Of a stretch of DNA of 64,000 bases, positions 44,878 to 54,191 are shown one piece after another. The first letter of the stretch is position 1; each line of letters begins with the position of its first letter. The notes under the pieces are model-generated. The model ran no database searches and had not been told where the DNA came from. It worked only from the letters and a program-made list of their open reading frames with translations. Made by a program: the position numbers and the translations under genes. The DNA comes from Clostridiales bacterium (GTDB lineage Bacteria; Bacillota; Clostridia; Christensenellales; Aristaeellaceae), in the NCBI GenBank assembly GCA_004557905.1, contig SFFH01000002.1:4555-68554 (forward strand). Direction: 5' to 3'.

Positions 44878-45420
44878 ATGGAATATTTGCAGATTGGCGA
44901 GATCGTCCGCCCGCAGGGCATCCGGGGCGAGGTGAAGCTGCGCGCGATGAGCAGCGATCCGGACCGCTACGCGCGCCTTAAGAGCGTGTATTTGCTCGTG
45001 AAGGGCCAGTATGTCGAGCACAAGGTCGTGAAGGGACGCTGCGCGGGCGGCTTTGCCGTGCTGCAGCTGGACGGCGTGAAGGACCGCAACGAGGCCGAGA
45101 CGCTGCGCGGCGTGAAGGTCTTCGTCGACCGGGAGCACGCCATTGAGCTGGATGAGGACGAGAATTTTGTGGTCGACCTGATCGGCCTGAACGCTGTGGA
45201 CACGCAGGGGAACGCCATCGGCACGCTGACCGACGTGCTCAGCCCCAACAGCATCTGCGACGTCTACGTCTTTGACACGCCGCGCGGGGAGATGATGATC
45301 CCGGCGCTCAAGCGCGTCGTGGTCGAGGTTGACCTGGATAGGGAGAAGATCGTGCTGGACGAAGCCGTGCTGCCAGAGGTGGCCGTCTGGGAGGACGAGC
45401 CGGCTGAGCGGGACGAGTAA
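44878..45420 (+). CDS. rimM: Ribosome maturation factor RimM
   Basis: 180 aa from ATG 44878. N-terminal RimM domain (LQIGEIVRPQGIRGEVKLRA) and C-terminal PRC-barrel (DENFVVDLIGLNAVDTQGN near 100, then MMIPALKRVVVEVDLDREKI). RimM assists 30S subunit assembly with S19. In most related genomes trmD and rplS follow directly; here they do not. Confidence 0.96.
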   Translation: MEYLQIGEIVRPQGIRGEVKLRAMSSDPDRYARLKSVYLLVKGQYVEHKVVKGRCAGGFAVLQLDGVKDRNEAETLRGVKVFVDREHAIELDEDENFVVDLIGLNAVDTQGNAIGTLTDVLSPNSICDVYVFDTPRGEMMIPALKRVVVEVDLDREKIVLDEAVLPEVAVWEDEPAERDE

Positions 45421-45505
45421 GTTTTTTGCGGGATCGGGAAGAAAACCCCGCAGGCGTTCGTCTGTATAGCGGAGGGGAATCCGACAGGCAAAGGATATCA
45501 AAACC

Positions 45506-46669
45506 ATGATGAAAAGAACGGGATGTGTGCTGCTGCTCTTCCTGTGTCTGCTGGGCTGCGGCGCGGCGGGCGCGCAGACGCTGCCCTCGAACGAGGTCTT
45601 TTCGCCCGGCCTGGTGAAGCTGGCGGAGCTGGAAATGACGCGGCCAGCCGTCCGGGCGGAGGCGAGCGTGACCATTGACAAGGCGATGTACGCACGCGAC
45701 CTGTCGGTGCTCTCCGCCATGCTGAAGGGCACAACGCTGACGTATTGCGGCGGCACAGAGGGCGAGACGCTGAGCATCGCCAGAGACGGCGAGACGCTGG
45801 GCGTGTACGCCGTGCCGCAGAATGCGGCGCTCGATGCGCTTGAGGGCAGGCTGCTGGGCAAGGCGGTGCTGGAGCGCGTGCCGCTTGCGTCGGTTGCCGG
45901 TTGGCTCGAGGGCCTTGAGGTGGGCGATGCGCTGGGCTTCGGCTTCGCGGTGAGCGAGCCGTTCACGCTCGCGCGCACCATGTCCGACGACGGTATACGC
46001 CTGACCAAGATCAACGTTTCCGGCGCGATTGCGCGCGAGGGCGAGGCGGCGTACAGGATTGAGGGCTTTCTGCGCCAGCCCGCGGGCCGCGCGCCGAAGG
46101 ATACGTTCGAGCTGACGCTCAAGCAGGACGAGGACAACTTCGTCGAGCTGGCGTACAGCGCGCTGCGCGAGAACGAGGTCACGCGCAAGGACAGGGAGGG
46201 TACGGCCAGCGTGCGCACGACGCTCAAGGCGGCGGGCAGGCTCGCGGGCAGCGCCGTTTCCAGCCGCCTGACCGTGACGATGAAGAACCGATGGACGGCG
46301 GACGGCGACGCGCTTTCCGAGCGCATCTCCATCACGGCCAGCCTCACGCACGAGGACAAGACGCCCGGCCGGCGCATGCAGCGGATCAACAGCGTGGCGG
46401 CGGAGACGAAGAACACGATCCGCCTGACGACGCACGAGCGCGGCGACGAGGTGCTTACGCTGACCGACGCGATCGAGATCGGGGTCACGCTCGACGAGAA
46501 CGAGTTCCTCGCGGGCAGCGCGGACGTGACCGTGCGTGTAGGCGGCGATGTGCAGCCGCCTGCCCTGGAGCCGGAGGAGATCACGCCGGAGACGGCGGGA
46601 ACGCTGGCTCAGCGGCTCTATCCGCTGCTTGATGAAGACACGATTGCGGCCATCCGCAAGGGGCTGTAA
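45506..46669 (+). CDS. Exported protein of unknown function
   Basis: 387 aa, ATG 45506 (AAAGGATA upstream). Signal peptide with lipobox-like LLGC near residue 18. The mature part is rich in alternating strands and charged residues (for example EVTRKDREGTASVRTTLKAA), suggestive of a large beta-sandwich or LolA-like sheet, without recognised motifs. It is followed 43 bases later by another exported protein; the two likely form an operon and may cooperate at the cell surface. Confidence 0.65.
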   Translation: MMKRTGCVLLLFLCLLGCGAAGAQTLPSNEVFSPGLVKLAELEMTRPAVRAEASVTIDKAMYARDLSVLSAMLKGTTLTYCGGTEGETLSIARDGETLGVYAVPQNAALDALEGRLLGKAVLERVPLASVAGWLEGLEVGDALGFGFAVSEPFTLARTMSDDGIRLTKINVSGAIAREGEAAYRIEGFLRQPAGRAPKDTFELTLKQDEDNFVELAYSALRENEVTRKDREGTASVRTTLKAAGRLAGSAVSSRLTVTMKNRWTADGDALSERISITASLTHEDKTPGRRMQRINSVAAETKNTIRLTTHERGDEVLTLTDAIEIGVTLDENEFLAGSADVTVRVGGDVQPPALEPEEITPETAGTLAQRLYPLLDEDTIAAIRKGL

Positions 46670-46712
46670 GCCCCGGGTCGATGGCTCCACAGAACCGAGA
46701 AGGAGGTACCTT

Positions 46713-48404
46713 ATGAGGAAACGCATTCTTTCCTTTGTGCTCAGCGCCGCGCTGCTGCTGGCGCCGGTGGCGTCCGTGGCCGAGGAGACTGCGGCCAGCT
46801 ACTACGCCGGCGAGCTGACGACGACCGCGATTGGCGACAGCTACAGCGCGGGCAACCAGATCAATCTGGACGCCGTGCTGGGCATGAGCCTCGACGAGGG
46901 CGTGACGGACGGGACGCTGAAGGCGGTCGCCAGCCTGCTGGGCAAGTCCCGGCTGCACATGTCCTTCTATGACGATTTTGGCACCGCGCGCCTGCACGCC
47001 GAGCTGAACACCGACGATGTGACGCTGCTGAGCGCGGACGCGCTGGTCTATGAGGACGGCTCCGCGCAGATCATGACCAGCCTGACGGGCAAGCTCGTGC
47101 TGGCGCTGCCCGCGCAGGATACGCAGGCGCAGACCGTCTCCATGGCGGACTACGACTTTGGCGACCCGGCGCAGGTGGAGGCGTTCCGCGCGCTGCCGGC
47201 CTCCCAGCGCCTGATGCTGACGGGCAACGAGATGCTCTCCATGCTGATCAACCATCTGCTGGGCTGGGTGTCCTACACGCAGACGGATACCGACGGCGAG
47301 CTTTACGTCTTTGACGACACCTATCTGGAGGCGACGGAGACCCGCGATCCGGTGGCCCAGCGCATGCTTGGCACGATCACCGCGGACTACTTCAATACCC
47401 TGCTGTGGAACGTGGCCACGACGCTCGCCGATACGACCGGCGAGTTCCAGCAGGCGCTGGCCGATCTGCTCGCCGAGCAGGGCGTGACCCGCTATCAGGC
47501 GCGCACGTTCATCGACAGCCTGCTGACCGAGGAGACGGTCGATCCGGCGACGGACTACGTGCAGACCTCCTACTACATCATTGAGAACAAGGACGAGTCC
47601 CCGATCCAGTACGACGATGTGTCCTATTTCTTCAGGAAGCTGCAGAAGTGCGCGGACCGCATCTGGGAGAACGGCACAGAAAACGTCATGGAGATGGACG
47701 TCAGCTATGACGACTTCGGCGGCATGGTGGGCTTTGACGCGCATGCGCCGCAGTTCACGACGCTGCTGCCGTACGAGGGCGACTTCACCTATTCCATCAA
47801 GACCGACGACAACTGGCAGCGCTTCCACACCGCGCATGGCGAGCTGCAGGTCTACAATGACAACCGCGCGGTGGGCGACCTGAGCATTCAGTTTGGCCAG
47901 GACGTGAACGGCGAGAACCACAGCAGCCTTGCGGGCCAGCTTGACGTGCTGGATCAGCAGGCGAACACGTCGATGGGCATCGGCGTGGAGGGAAGCCTCG
48001 ACTTCGCCGTCGCGGCGGAAGGGAACGGTCAGGAGTCCGAAACCTTTGAGGGCAGCCTCGTGCTGAACGGCCGCGCAAATGGCGAGAACGCCCCGGCGAT
48101 TGCCGCGACGGTCAGCGGCATGACTACGGTGGACGCGGAGCGCTTCGATCTGAACGCGACCGCCGCGGTTGTGATCGACAAGACCGGCGAGCTGGTCGCG
48201 GACGTGGCGGTTTCGCAGGCTGACTACGAGGAAATCGCCTTTGCGGGCGGTCAGGCGATCAACCTGAGGGCGCTTGATGACGCGGCGAAGGACACCATCA
48301 AGGGCGAGGTCAAAATCCAGGCGGCCAAGCTCGCGCTGCAGCTGGTGACCAAGCCGGACGTGCTCGCCAACCTCATGGCCATCTTTGGCAAGCTGGCGCT
48401 GTAA
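46713..48404 (+). CDS. Large exported protein of unknown function
   Basis: 563 aa from ATG 46713 (AAGGAGG upstream). Signal peptide MRKRILSFVLSAALLLAPVA. The mature chain is acidic and strand-rich, with long stretches that read like repeated amphipathic beta strands (ETFEGSLVLNGRANGENAPA; ERFDLNATAAVVIDKTGELV). No domain is recognised. Same direction as, and close behind, the exported protein at 45506, so probably cotranscribed. Confidence 0.65.
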   Translation: MRKRILSFVLSAALLLAPVASVAEETAASYYAGELTTTAIGDSYSAGNQINLDAVLGMSLDEGVTDGTLKAVASLLGKSRLHMSFYDDFGTARLHAELNTDDVTLLSADALVYEDGSAQIMTSLTGKLVLALPAQDTQAQTVSMADYDFGDPAQVEAFRALPASQRLMLTGNEMLSMLINHLLGWVSYTQTDTDGELYVFDDTYLEATETRDPVAQRMLGTITADYFNTLLWNVATTLADTTGEFQQALADLLAEQGVTRYQARTFIDSLLTEETVDPATDYVQTSYYIIENKDESPIQYDDVSYFFRKLQKCADRIWENGTENVMEMDVSYDDFGGMVGFDAHAPQFTTLLPYEGDFTYSIKTDDNWQRFHTAHGELQVYNDNRAVGDLSIQFGQDVNGENHSSLAGQLDVLDQQANTSMGIGVEGSLDFAVAAEGNGQESETFEGSLVLNGRANGENAPAIAATVSGMTTVDAERFDLNATAAVVIDKTGELVADVAVSQADYEEIAFAGGQAINLRALDDAAKDTIKGEVKIQAAKLALQLVTKPDVLANLMAIFGKLAL

Positions 48405-48425
48405 AAGCTGAAAAGGAAGAGAACC

Positions 48426-48451
48426 AAAAAGGAGCCGGGAGGCTCCTTTTT
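48426..48451. terminator. Bidirectional intrinsic terminator between convergent genes
   Basis: AAAAAGGAGCC-GGGA-GGCTCCTTTTT: the stem has A and T runs on either side and can end transcription from both strands (exported protein and MATE genes). Confidence 0.85.
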
Positions 48452-48495
48452 GTATGCAGATTTTGCTTCTCATGCGCTCATTTGCAATGCGCCTA

Positions 48496-49878
48496 TTACG
48501 CTCTTTCCATTTCCTCGCGGGTGAACTGCGGCACAAAGCTCCTGTTCCAGAGGACGAGGAAGATGACCAGCAGCACGGAGAAGGTCAGCAGCCAGGAGAC
48601 AGGGTAGGAGAGCATCAGGCAGGGCAGCGTGGGATACGCGGCGAAGACGGTGAACACCCAGAACAGGCGGAACGCGCACGCGCCCAGGATGGAGACGATC
48701 ATCGGCAGCAGCGAGTAGCCGATGCCGCGCAGCGCGCCGGTCATCACGTCCATCATGCCGCACAGGAAGTACGGGGCGCAGACGATGATCTGGCGCTCCA
48801 TGCCCGCAGCGATGACGGCGGGGTCCGCGGAGAAGAGCGAGAGCAGCTGCGTGCCGAACACACAGGAGAGCATGCCCAGCACCAGGCCGAAGGAGACCGC
48901 CCAGAACATGCAGACCTTCATCGCCGAGACGATGCGGCGCGGCTTGCGCGCGCCGATGTTCTGCCCGGCGAAGCAGGTGATCGCCTGCTGGAACGTGTTC
49001 ATCGCCTGATAGACGAAGTTGCCCACGTTGGAGGAGGCTGCGTTGCCCGCGATGACGACGGAGCCGAAGCTGTTGACCGAGGACTGGATGACCACGTTGG
49101 ACAGCGAGAAGACCGAGGACTGAATGCCCGCGGGCAGGCCGATGCGGATGATCTCGCGCAGCTTGCCGGGATGGATGCGCAGGCGGTTCAGGAACAGGCG
49201 CGTCGGGCCCTCCATGTTCAGCAGCGCGCGCGTGACCAGCAGCGCGGAGATCGTCTGCGAGATGATCGTCGCCAGCGCGACGCCCGCCACGCTCAGATGA
49301 AAGAGAATGACGAAGACGAGGTTGAGCAGCACGTTCACGACACCGGCGATGGTGAGGTAATACAGCGGGCGCTGTGTATCGCCGACGGCACGCAGGATGG
49401 CGGCGCAGAAGTTGTAGAGCATCTGCACCGGCATGCCTAGGAAGATGATGCGCACATACAGGACCGCCAGATCGATCACGTCCTCCGGCGAGCCCATCAG
49501 CTCAAGCAGCGGCCGCGCCAGCGCGACGCCGATGATCATCAGCAGCACGCCGCCGGCCAGGGACAGCAGCACCGAGGTGTGCACCGTGTCGGAGACGGCG
49601 CGGTCATTCCGCGAGCCCGTGTAGCGCGCGACGAGCACGTTCGCGCCGACGGACAGGCCGATGAACAGGCTGATGATCATGTTGTTCAGCGAGCCGACGG
49701 AGCCCACTGCGGCCAGGGCTTCGTTGCCCGCAAAGCGGCCCACGACGATGGTGTCCGCCGCATTGAACAGCAGCTGCAGGATGCCCGAGAGCATGATGGG
49801 CAGGGCAAAGACGAGCACCTGCGTGAGCAGACGGCCCTGCGTCATGTCCATGGTACGGTTTGCTTGTTTGTTCAGCAT
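48496..49878 (-). CDS. MATE-family multidrug/Na+ antiporter-type exporter
   Basis: 460 aa from ATG 49878 (GGGAGC upstream; the start at 49908 is less well supported). Twelve TM helices in two MATE repeats. The opening TQGRLLTQVLVFALPIMLSG with LFNAADTIVVGRFAGNEALA (residues about 25-60) and the mirrored LRIHPGKLREIIRIGLPAGI with INSFGSVVIAGNAA-like SVNSFGSVVIAGNAASSN near 260-300 are characteristic. Members export cationic compounds or flavins. Single-gene unit. Confidence 0.93.
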   Translation of the reverse strand: MLNKQANRTMDMTQGRLLTQVLVFALPIMLSGILQLLFNAADTIVVGRFAGNEALAAVGSVGSLNNMIISLFIGLSVGANVLVARYTGSRNDRAVSDTVHTSVLLSLAGGVLLMIIGVALARPLLELMGSPEDVIDLAVLYVRIIFLGMPVQMLYNFCAAILRAVGDTQRPLYYLTIAGVVNVLLNLVFVILFHLSVAGVALATIISQTISALLVTRALLNMEGPTRLFLNRLRIHPGKLREIIRIGLPAGIQSSVFSLSNVVIQSSVNSFGSVVIAGNAASSNVGNFVYQAMNTFQQAITCFAGQNIGARKPRRIVSAMKVCMFWAVSFGLVLGMLSCVFGTQLLSLFSADPAVIAAGMERQIIVCAPYFLCGMMDVMTGALRGIGYSLLPMIVSILGACAFRLFWVFTVFAAYPTLPCLMLSYPVSWLLTFSVLLVIFLVLWNRSFVPQFTREEMERA

Positions 49879-49955
49879 GGAAGTGCTCCCTTTCGTATTC
49901 AGATGCATACGATATCATAACACATTTTGGTGGTTTTGTAAGGGCAAATTTCCAT

Positions 49956-49984
49956 AAAAAAGCGTCTCCCGAATCGGGAGACGC
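49956..49984 (-). terminator. Intrinsic terminator of the TRAP transporter operon
   Basis: On the minus strand GCGTCTCCCG / CGGGAGACGC stem (49962-49984) followed by TTTTTTATGG, 20 bases past the dctM stop. Confidence 0.82.
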
Positions 49985-50003
49985 GGAGATTTTTGTGCCT
50001 TGC

Positions 50004-51272
50004 TCATCCGATGAAGCCCGGGATGAACAGCGGGCCGTAGACGATGAACAGGAAGACCACGATCAGGCCCAGCAGATAGGGCACGACGGCCTTGGAGATC
50101 TTCGTCAGCGGCAGGTTTGTGATGCCGGAGGCGACGAACAGATTGATGGCGACCGGCGGGGTGATCATGCCGATGGCGATGCCCACCACAAACAGCACGC
50201 CGAAGTGCAGCGTGGAGATGCCCAGCGCGCGGATGAGCGGCAGGAAGACCGGCGTGAGGATGATGATCGCCGAGGAGGTTTCCATGAACACGCCGGCAAT
50301 CAGGATGATCAGCGAGATCAGGAAGAGGATGACGTACTTGTTGGTGGAGACGCCCAGCACGGCGGCGGAGATCGTCTCCGGAATCTTCCAGTTGGCCAGC
50401 GCCCAGCCGAACGGGCCGGAGCAGGCGATGATGATCATGATGACGGCGCTGGTCTTTGCGGAGCCGAGCATGGTGGTGTACAGCTTCTTGAGGGTCATGT
50501 CCTTGTAGACGAAGGTGGACACGAGCAGCGCGTAGATGACGGCGACGGCCGCAGCCTCGGACGGCGTGAAGTAGCCGGAGAAGATACCGCCCAGGATGAT
50601 ACAGGGCATCAGGATGCCCGGGATGGCCTTGAGGAAGGTGCGGCCCACGTTCTTCAGGTCGAACGCCGCGCCCTTGGGATAGTTGTACTTGTACGCCTGG
50701 AACAGCGCGATGGCGATGAGCACGGCGCCCATCAGCGCGCCCGGCAGGAAGCCGGCCTGGAAGAGGCGGTTGACGCTCTCCTCGGCGATGACGGCGTAGA
50801 GCACCATCGGAACGGACGGCGGAATGACGACGCCGATCGTGCCGGCGGCGGCGACGAGGGAGGCTGCGGAGTCCTCACGGTAGCCGCGCTTCTTGAGCTC
50901 GGGCACCAGCGTCGCGCCGACGGCCGCGGTGGTCGCCGCGCCGGAGCCGGAGATGGCCGCAAAGAACATGCCGGCCAGCACGGACACCACGGACAGGCCG
51001 CCCTTGATCATGCCCAGCAGGCTCTCGCAGAACTCGACGAGCACCTTCGAGATTTTGCCGCCCGCGAGCAGATCGCCTGCGAAGATGAAGAACGGCACGG
51101 CGATGAGGGAGAAGGAGTCGCAGCTGGCAAACATGCGCTGCGCGACGATCATCATCTTCGCATCGCCATAGCCAGCAAACATGGTCGCCGCCGCGGCAGA
51201 GCAGATTGAAAAGCCGACCGGTACGCCGATGAGCAGCAGCAGAATGAACACGCCAAAGAGAATCAGTGCCAT
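50004..51272 (-). CDS. dctM: TRAP transporter large permease (DctM type)
   Basis: 422 aa, ATG 51272 sharing one base with the dctQ stop (TGATG). About twelve to thirteen TM helices. Landmarks: LFGVFILLLLIGVPVGFSIC, the ISGSGAATTAAVGATLVPEL segment near residue 90, GVVIPPSVPMVLYAVIAEES near 150, and GMITPPVAINLFVASGITNL near 370. It uses an ion gradient to move the substrate delivered by DctP. Confidence 0.94.
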   Translation of the reverse strand: MALILFGVFILLLLIGVPVGFSICSAAAATMFAGYGDAKMMIVAQRMFASCDSFSLIAVPFFIFAGDLLAGGKISKVLVEFCESLLGMIKGGLSVVSVLAGMFFAAISGSGAATTAAVGATLVPELKKRGYREDSAASLVAAAGTIGVVIPPSVPMVLYAVIAEESVNRLFQAGFLPGALMGAVLIAIALFQAYKYNYPKGAAFDLKNVGRTFLKAIPGILMPCIILGGIFSGYFTPSEAAAVAVIYALLVSTFVYKDMTLKKLYTTMLGSAKTSAVIMIIIACSGPFGWALANWKIPETISAAVLGVSTNKYVILFLISLIILIAGVFMETSSAIIILTPVFLPLIRALGISTLHFGVLFVVGIAIGMITPPVAINLFVASGITNLPLTKISKAVVPYLLGLIVVFLFIVYGPLFIPGFIG

Positions 51273-51760
51273 CAGCCTTTAACCTCCTTCGTCGCTTCCT
51301 CAAGGGCCATCAGCAGGGAATGCACCATCATGATGGCCATGCTGATGGGGATGCACAGGTAGATGTACTTCATTTTGATGGGCAGGGCGGTGGCGGTCTT
51401 GTTCAGCTTCATGCAGTAGCGGCTGGAATAGTAGAGCAGCACGGTGAAGAGCGCAAGACACACGGCATGCACCAGCACGCGCATGGCCTTGCCTGCCCTG
51501 GCGGGCACAAGGTCCTGCACAAAGGTGATGGAGATGTGGCCGCTGTGGCGATAGACCACGGAGGCACCCAGGAAGGTGGACCAGATGAGCAGATAGCGCG
51601 TGACCTCGTCCGACCAGGTCAGCGCGGTGAACCAGGTGCGGCAGATGATCTGCGCGCCGGTGATGACCACCATCAGCCCCAGCATGATGACGATCAGCAC
51701 GGAGCAGACCTTGTCGAACACATCGCTGACGGGGGTCAGTGCTTTTTTGAGAGCGTTCAT
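51272..51760 (-). CDS. dctQ: TRAP transporter small permease (DctQ type)
   Basis: 162 aa, ATG 51760 with GGAGGG upstream. Four TM helices; the family mark CRTWFTALTWSDEVTRYLLI with WSTFLGASVVYRHSGHISI near residues 50-85 is present. It bridges DctM and DctP. A hairpin terminator separates it from the preceding dctP gene. Confidence 0.9.
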   Translation of the reverse strand: MNALKKALTPVSDVFDKVCSVLIVIMLGLMVVITGAQIICRTWFTALTWSDEVTRYLLIWSTFLGASVVYRHSGHISITFVQDLVPARAGKAMRVLVHAVCLALFTVLLYYSSRYCMKLNKTATALPIKMKYIYLCIPISMAIMMVHSLLMALEEATKEVKG

Positions 51761-51773
51761 GTTTTCCCTCCGA

Positions 51774-51802
51774 TAAAAGACGGCGCTCCTCGTGGAGCGC
51801 CG
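51774..51802 (-). terminator. Intrinsic terminator/attenuator between dctP and dctQ
   Basis: On the minus strand GGCGCTCC-ACGA-GGAGCGCC (51781-51802) followed by GTCTTTTATC. Inside the operon, upstream of the dctQ ribosome site. Confidence 0.78.
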
Positions 51803-51819
51803 CTTTATTCAGTCGTTCG

Positions 51820-52794
51820 TTACTTCGCGAGCGCGGCCTGGATGCGCGCGATGTAGTCGGCATACTGCGGATAGGCCTCATACACCGGCTGCACGGCGGC
51901 ACGGAAGGAATCGACGTCCGGATTCTCAACGATCTCCATGCCGTTGTCCTTCAGCGCCTGAATCTGATCGGCTTCCTTCTCGGCCACCCAGGCACGCTCA
52001 TACTCGGCGGCCTCCTGCGCGGCGTCGAGGAAGATCTGCTGGGTCGCCTCGTCCAGGCTGTTGAAGACGTCGAGGCTCATGGTGATGATCGCGGTCGCGT
52101 AGGAGTGGCGGTCGAAGGTGACGTACTTCTGGCCGTAATCCCACAGGCCGTAGGAGTACATGACGTTGACCGGGTTCTCCTGGCCCTCGATGGTGCCCTG
52201 CTGCATGGCGGTCAGCGCCTCAGCCCAGGCCATCGGCACGGCGTTGACGCCCAGCGCCTTGAAGGTGGCGGTGTAGACCTCGTTCTCCATGACGCGCAGC
52301 TTCAGGCCGGCCAGATCGGCGGCGCAGGTGACGGGGCGCACGGAGTTGGTCACGTTGCGGAAGCCGCGCTCGGCGTAGGCCAGACCCTTGAGGCCCGCCT
52401 CCTCGAGAGAACCGAGCAGCTCCTTGCCGATCTCGCCGTCGAGAACCGCATAGGCTTCCTCGTTGGTGGCGAACAGGTACGGCATGTCGAGCACGCCCAT
52501 CATCGCGGAGAAGTTGACGAACGGGCCGGAGGTGATGATGCCCATGTCCAGCATGCCCATGGTCATGGAGTCGAGCATCTCGCTCTCGCCGCCCAGCGTG
52601 CCGTTGGGATAGATCTCAATCTTGTATTCGCCGTTCGTGCGCTCGGCCACCAGCTCGGCGAACTTCTCCGCCGCCACCTGGAAGGAGTCCTGCTCGTTGA
52701 CGGTGGTGCCCAGCTGGAACACGGTCTCCGCCATCGCGGAGGCGCACAGGCACAGCGCAAGCGCCAGAACAAGGATCGTCATCAGTTTCTTCAT
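51820..52794 (-). CDS. dctP: TRAP transporter substrate-binding protein (DctP type)
   Basis: 324 aa from ATG 52794 (GAGGAAG upstream). Signal peptide ends at ASAMA-E. DctP features: QLGTTVNEQDSFQVAAEKFA, ERTNGEYKIEIYPNGTLGGE, LAGLKLRVMENEVYTATFKA (the carboxylate-binding Arg in LRVME), and AWAEALTAMQQGTIEGQENP. It binds an organic acid, typically a C4-dicarboxylate or sugar acid. First gene of its operon. Confidence 0.93.
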   Translation of the reverse strand: MKKLMTILVLALALCLCASAMAETVFQLGTTVNEQDSFQVAAEKFAELVAERTNGEYKIEIYPNGTLGGESEMLDSMTMGMLDMGIITSGPFVNFSAMMGVLDMPYLFATNEEAYAVLDGEIGKELLGSLEEAGLKGLAYAERGFRNVTNSVRPVTCAADLAGLKLRVMENEVYTATFKALGVNAVPMAWAEALTAMQQGTIEGQENPVNVMYSYGLWDYGQKYVTFDRHSYATAIITMSLDVFNSLDEATQQIFLDAAQEAAEYERAWVAEKEADQIQALKDNGMEIVENPDVDSFRAAVQPVYEAYPQYADYIARIQAALAK

Positions 52795-52860
52795 GTTTTC
52801 TTCCTCCAATATTGCTGCAGCACGCTTCATGGTGCTGCAAATTTTCAGTGCGTGAACACC

Positions 52861-52888
52861 ATTTTACACCGATTCCGCAATTTGTCAA
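52861..52888 (-). promoter_or_regulatory. Promoter of the TRAP operon
   Basis: On the minus strand TTGACA, 16 bases, TAAAAT, placing the transcript start about 60 bases before dctP. Confidence 0.65.
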
Positions 52889-52971
52889 TATTATTCATCG
52901 TTTAAGTGAAAAACGTTCATCAGACAGGGATGACAATGCATGAATTGTGCACGATGGGCGCGAATGTTCGG

Positions 52972-53009
52972 GAAAAAGCGCAGGAGCCGTACGCATGGCA
53001 TACGGCTCC
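52972..53009 (-). terminator. Intrinsic terminator downstream of the PfkB kinase gene
   Basis: On the minus strand GGAGCCGTA / TACGGCTCC stem (52983-53009) followed by TGCGCTTTTTCCC. It is 210 bases past the kinase stop; the stretch 53010-53222 between them has no convincing gene on either strand. Confidence 0.72.
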
Positions 53010-53222
53010 CGGCTTTATGAGGGAGGGACTGCACGCGACAGCATGCGCTCCGCCCGATGCACCGTTCTGCGGGCGGATGCGCGATCATGACGATGGCGGA
53101 TTCGCCGGCAACTCCGGTTTCGGGTCTCAGGACGGTCCTGAGCTCCCCGGGAATTACGATGCCCACGGAGGGCGCGGTTCATGCGTCCGGCGGGCAAAAT
53201 TCATTCTGGATGCTTTTCCGCT

Positions 53223-54131
53223 TTATTCCGCCATGACCACGCGCGCAAAATCCTCGTCGGAGAGCGTCGCGCCGTCCGTGGCGACAACCGCGGCGGAGAC
53301 GCGGTTGGCCAGCGCCAGGCTGCTGCGCAGGGACAGCCCGCGCGAAAGGCCCAGCAGCGTCGCGCCGGCGTGCGAATCCCCCGCGCCGATGGTGTCGACC
53401 ACGCGCGCGGCGGGCTCGCCGACGACACTGTAGAGCTTCCCGTCCTCCAGGCAGCGCACGCCATCCGCGCCCATGGTGGCGATGACGGTGTTGCCGGTGC
53501 GCGCATGCAGCGCGCGCAGCGCGTCATCGAGGTCGTCATAGCCGGACATGGCCTTCGCCTCGCCGGCGTTCAGATGCAGCATGGGGCGCAGCGCAAAAAG
53601 GCGGTCGGTCAGCTCCTTCTTCACGCGCACGCCGCGCGGGCCCGGCGCGTACAGAATCGTGCCGATGGGCGCGGTTTCCAGCCAGGAGACGAGCTGAGAG
53701 CCCGTGCGCTCCTCCACCTCCAGGCCGCAGACGTAGCCGTAGTCAAACGCCCTGTCCGCATACGGCGCCATCCACGCGGGATCAAACGTGTACTCCGCGC
53801 CGTGGATGGAGCAGAAGGTGCGCTCGCCGGTCTTCTCCACGAAGCAGTAGCAGCAGCCGTTCTGCGCGTCGGGCAGGTCGACCATGGACGCAAAGGAGAG
53901 CCGCTCGAGCGCCTCGCGCACGAACGGGCCGAACACGCCCTTGCGGCCGACCGGCGTGACGAACGTCATGTCCGCACCCGCACGGCCGAGGATGTTGGCG
54001 ACGTTGTAGGCGCAGCCGCCGATGGCGAAGCGCTGGGATTCGGGATGGAGGTTTTCCTCCGTCCGGGGCAGGTGATCCACCCGGATGATGACGTCCACAC
54101 AGGTGGAGCCGATGACGAGCACATTCTTCAT
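53223..54131 (-). CDS. PfkB-family carbohydrate/nucleoside kinase
   Basis: 302 aa from ATG 54131 (GAGGAATG upstream). PfkB fold: opening MKNVLVIGSTCVDVIIRVDH, sugar-binding GGCAYNVANILGRAGADMTF near residue 40, and the C-terminal catalytic loop DTIGAGDSHAGATLL near 250 with the general-base Asp in GAGD. His follows where many ribokinases have Phe (GAGDSH), a subgroup variant. It phosphorylates a sugar or nucleoside in the cytoplasm; the substrate is not evident. Its promoter overlaps that of the divergent M20 gene. Confidence 0.88.
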   Translation of the reverse strand: MKNVLVIGSTCVDVIIRVDHLPRTEENLHPESQRFAIGGCAYNVANILGRAGADMTFVTPVGRKGVFGPFVREALERLSFASMVDLPDAQNGCCYCFVEKTGERTFCSIHGAEYTFDPAWMAPYADRAFDYGYVCGLEVEERTGSQLVSWLETAPIGTILYAPGPRGVRVKKELTDRLFALRPMLHLNAGEAKAMSGYDDLDDALRALHARTGNTVIATMGADGVRCLEDGKLYSVVGEPAARVVDTIGAGDSHAGATLLGLSRGLSLRSSLALANRVSAAVVATDGATLSDEDFARVVMAE

Positions 54132-54162
54132 ATCGCATTCCTCACAGGATGATTTCCGTTTC

Positions 54163-54191
54163 AGTATACCCCGCTTGAACGCGCGCGTCAA
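54163..54191 (-). promoter_or_regulatory. Promoter of the PfkB kinase gene
   Basis: On the minus strand TTGACG (54191-54186), 17 bases, TATACT (54168-54163). It overlaps the divergent plus-strand promoter at 54175-54203. Confidence 0.68.

Noticed and set aside
46581..48536. A 651-codon minus-strand frame opposite the 563-aa exported protein
   Set aside because: The plus-strand frame has AAGGAGG, a signal peptide and normal composition. The minus frame is rich in Arg/His/Val repeats typical of shadows.
52891..53166. A 91-codon minus-strand frame between the TRAP and PfkB genes
   Set aside because: It begins with a plausible-looking segment but crosses the intrinsic terminator and the TRAP promoter and lacks a ribosome site.
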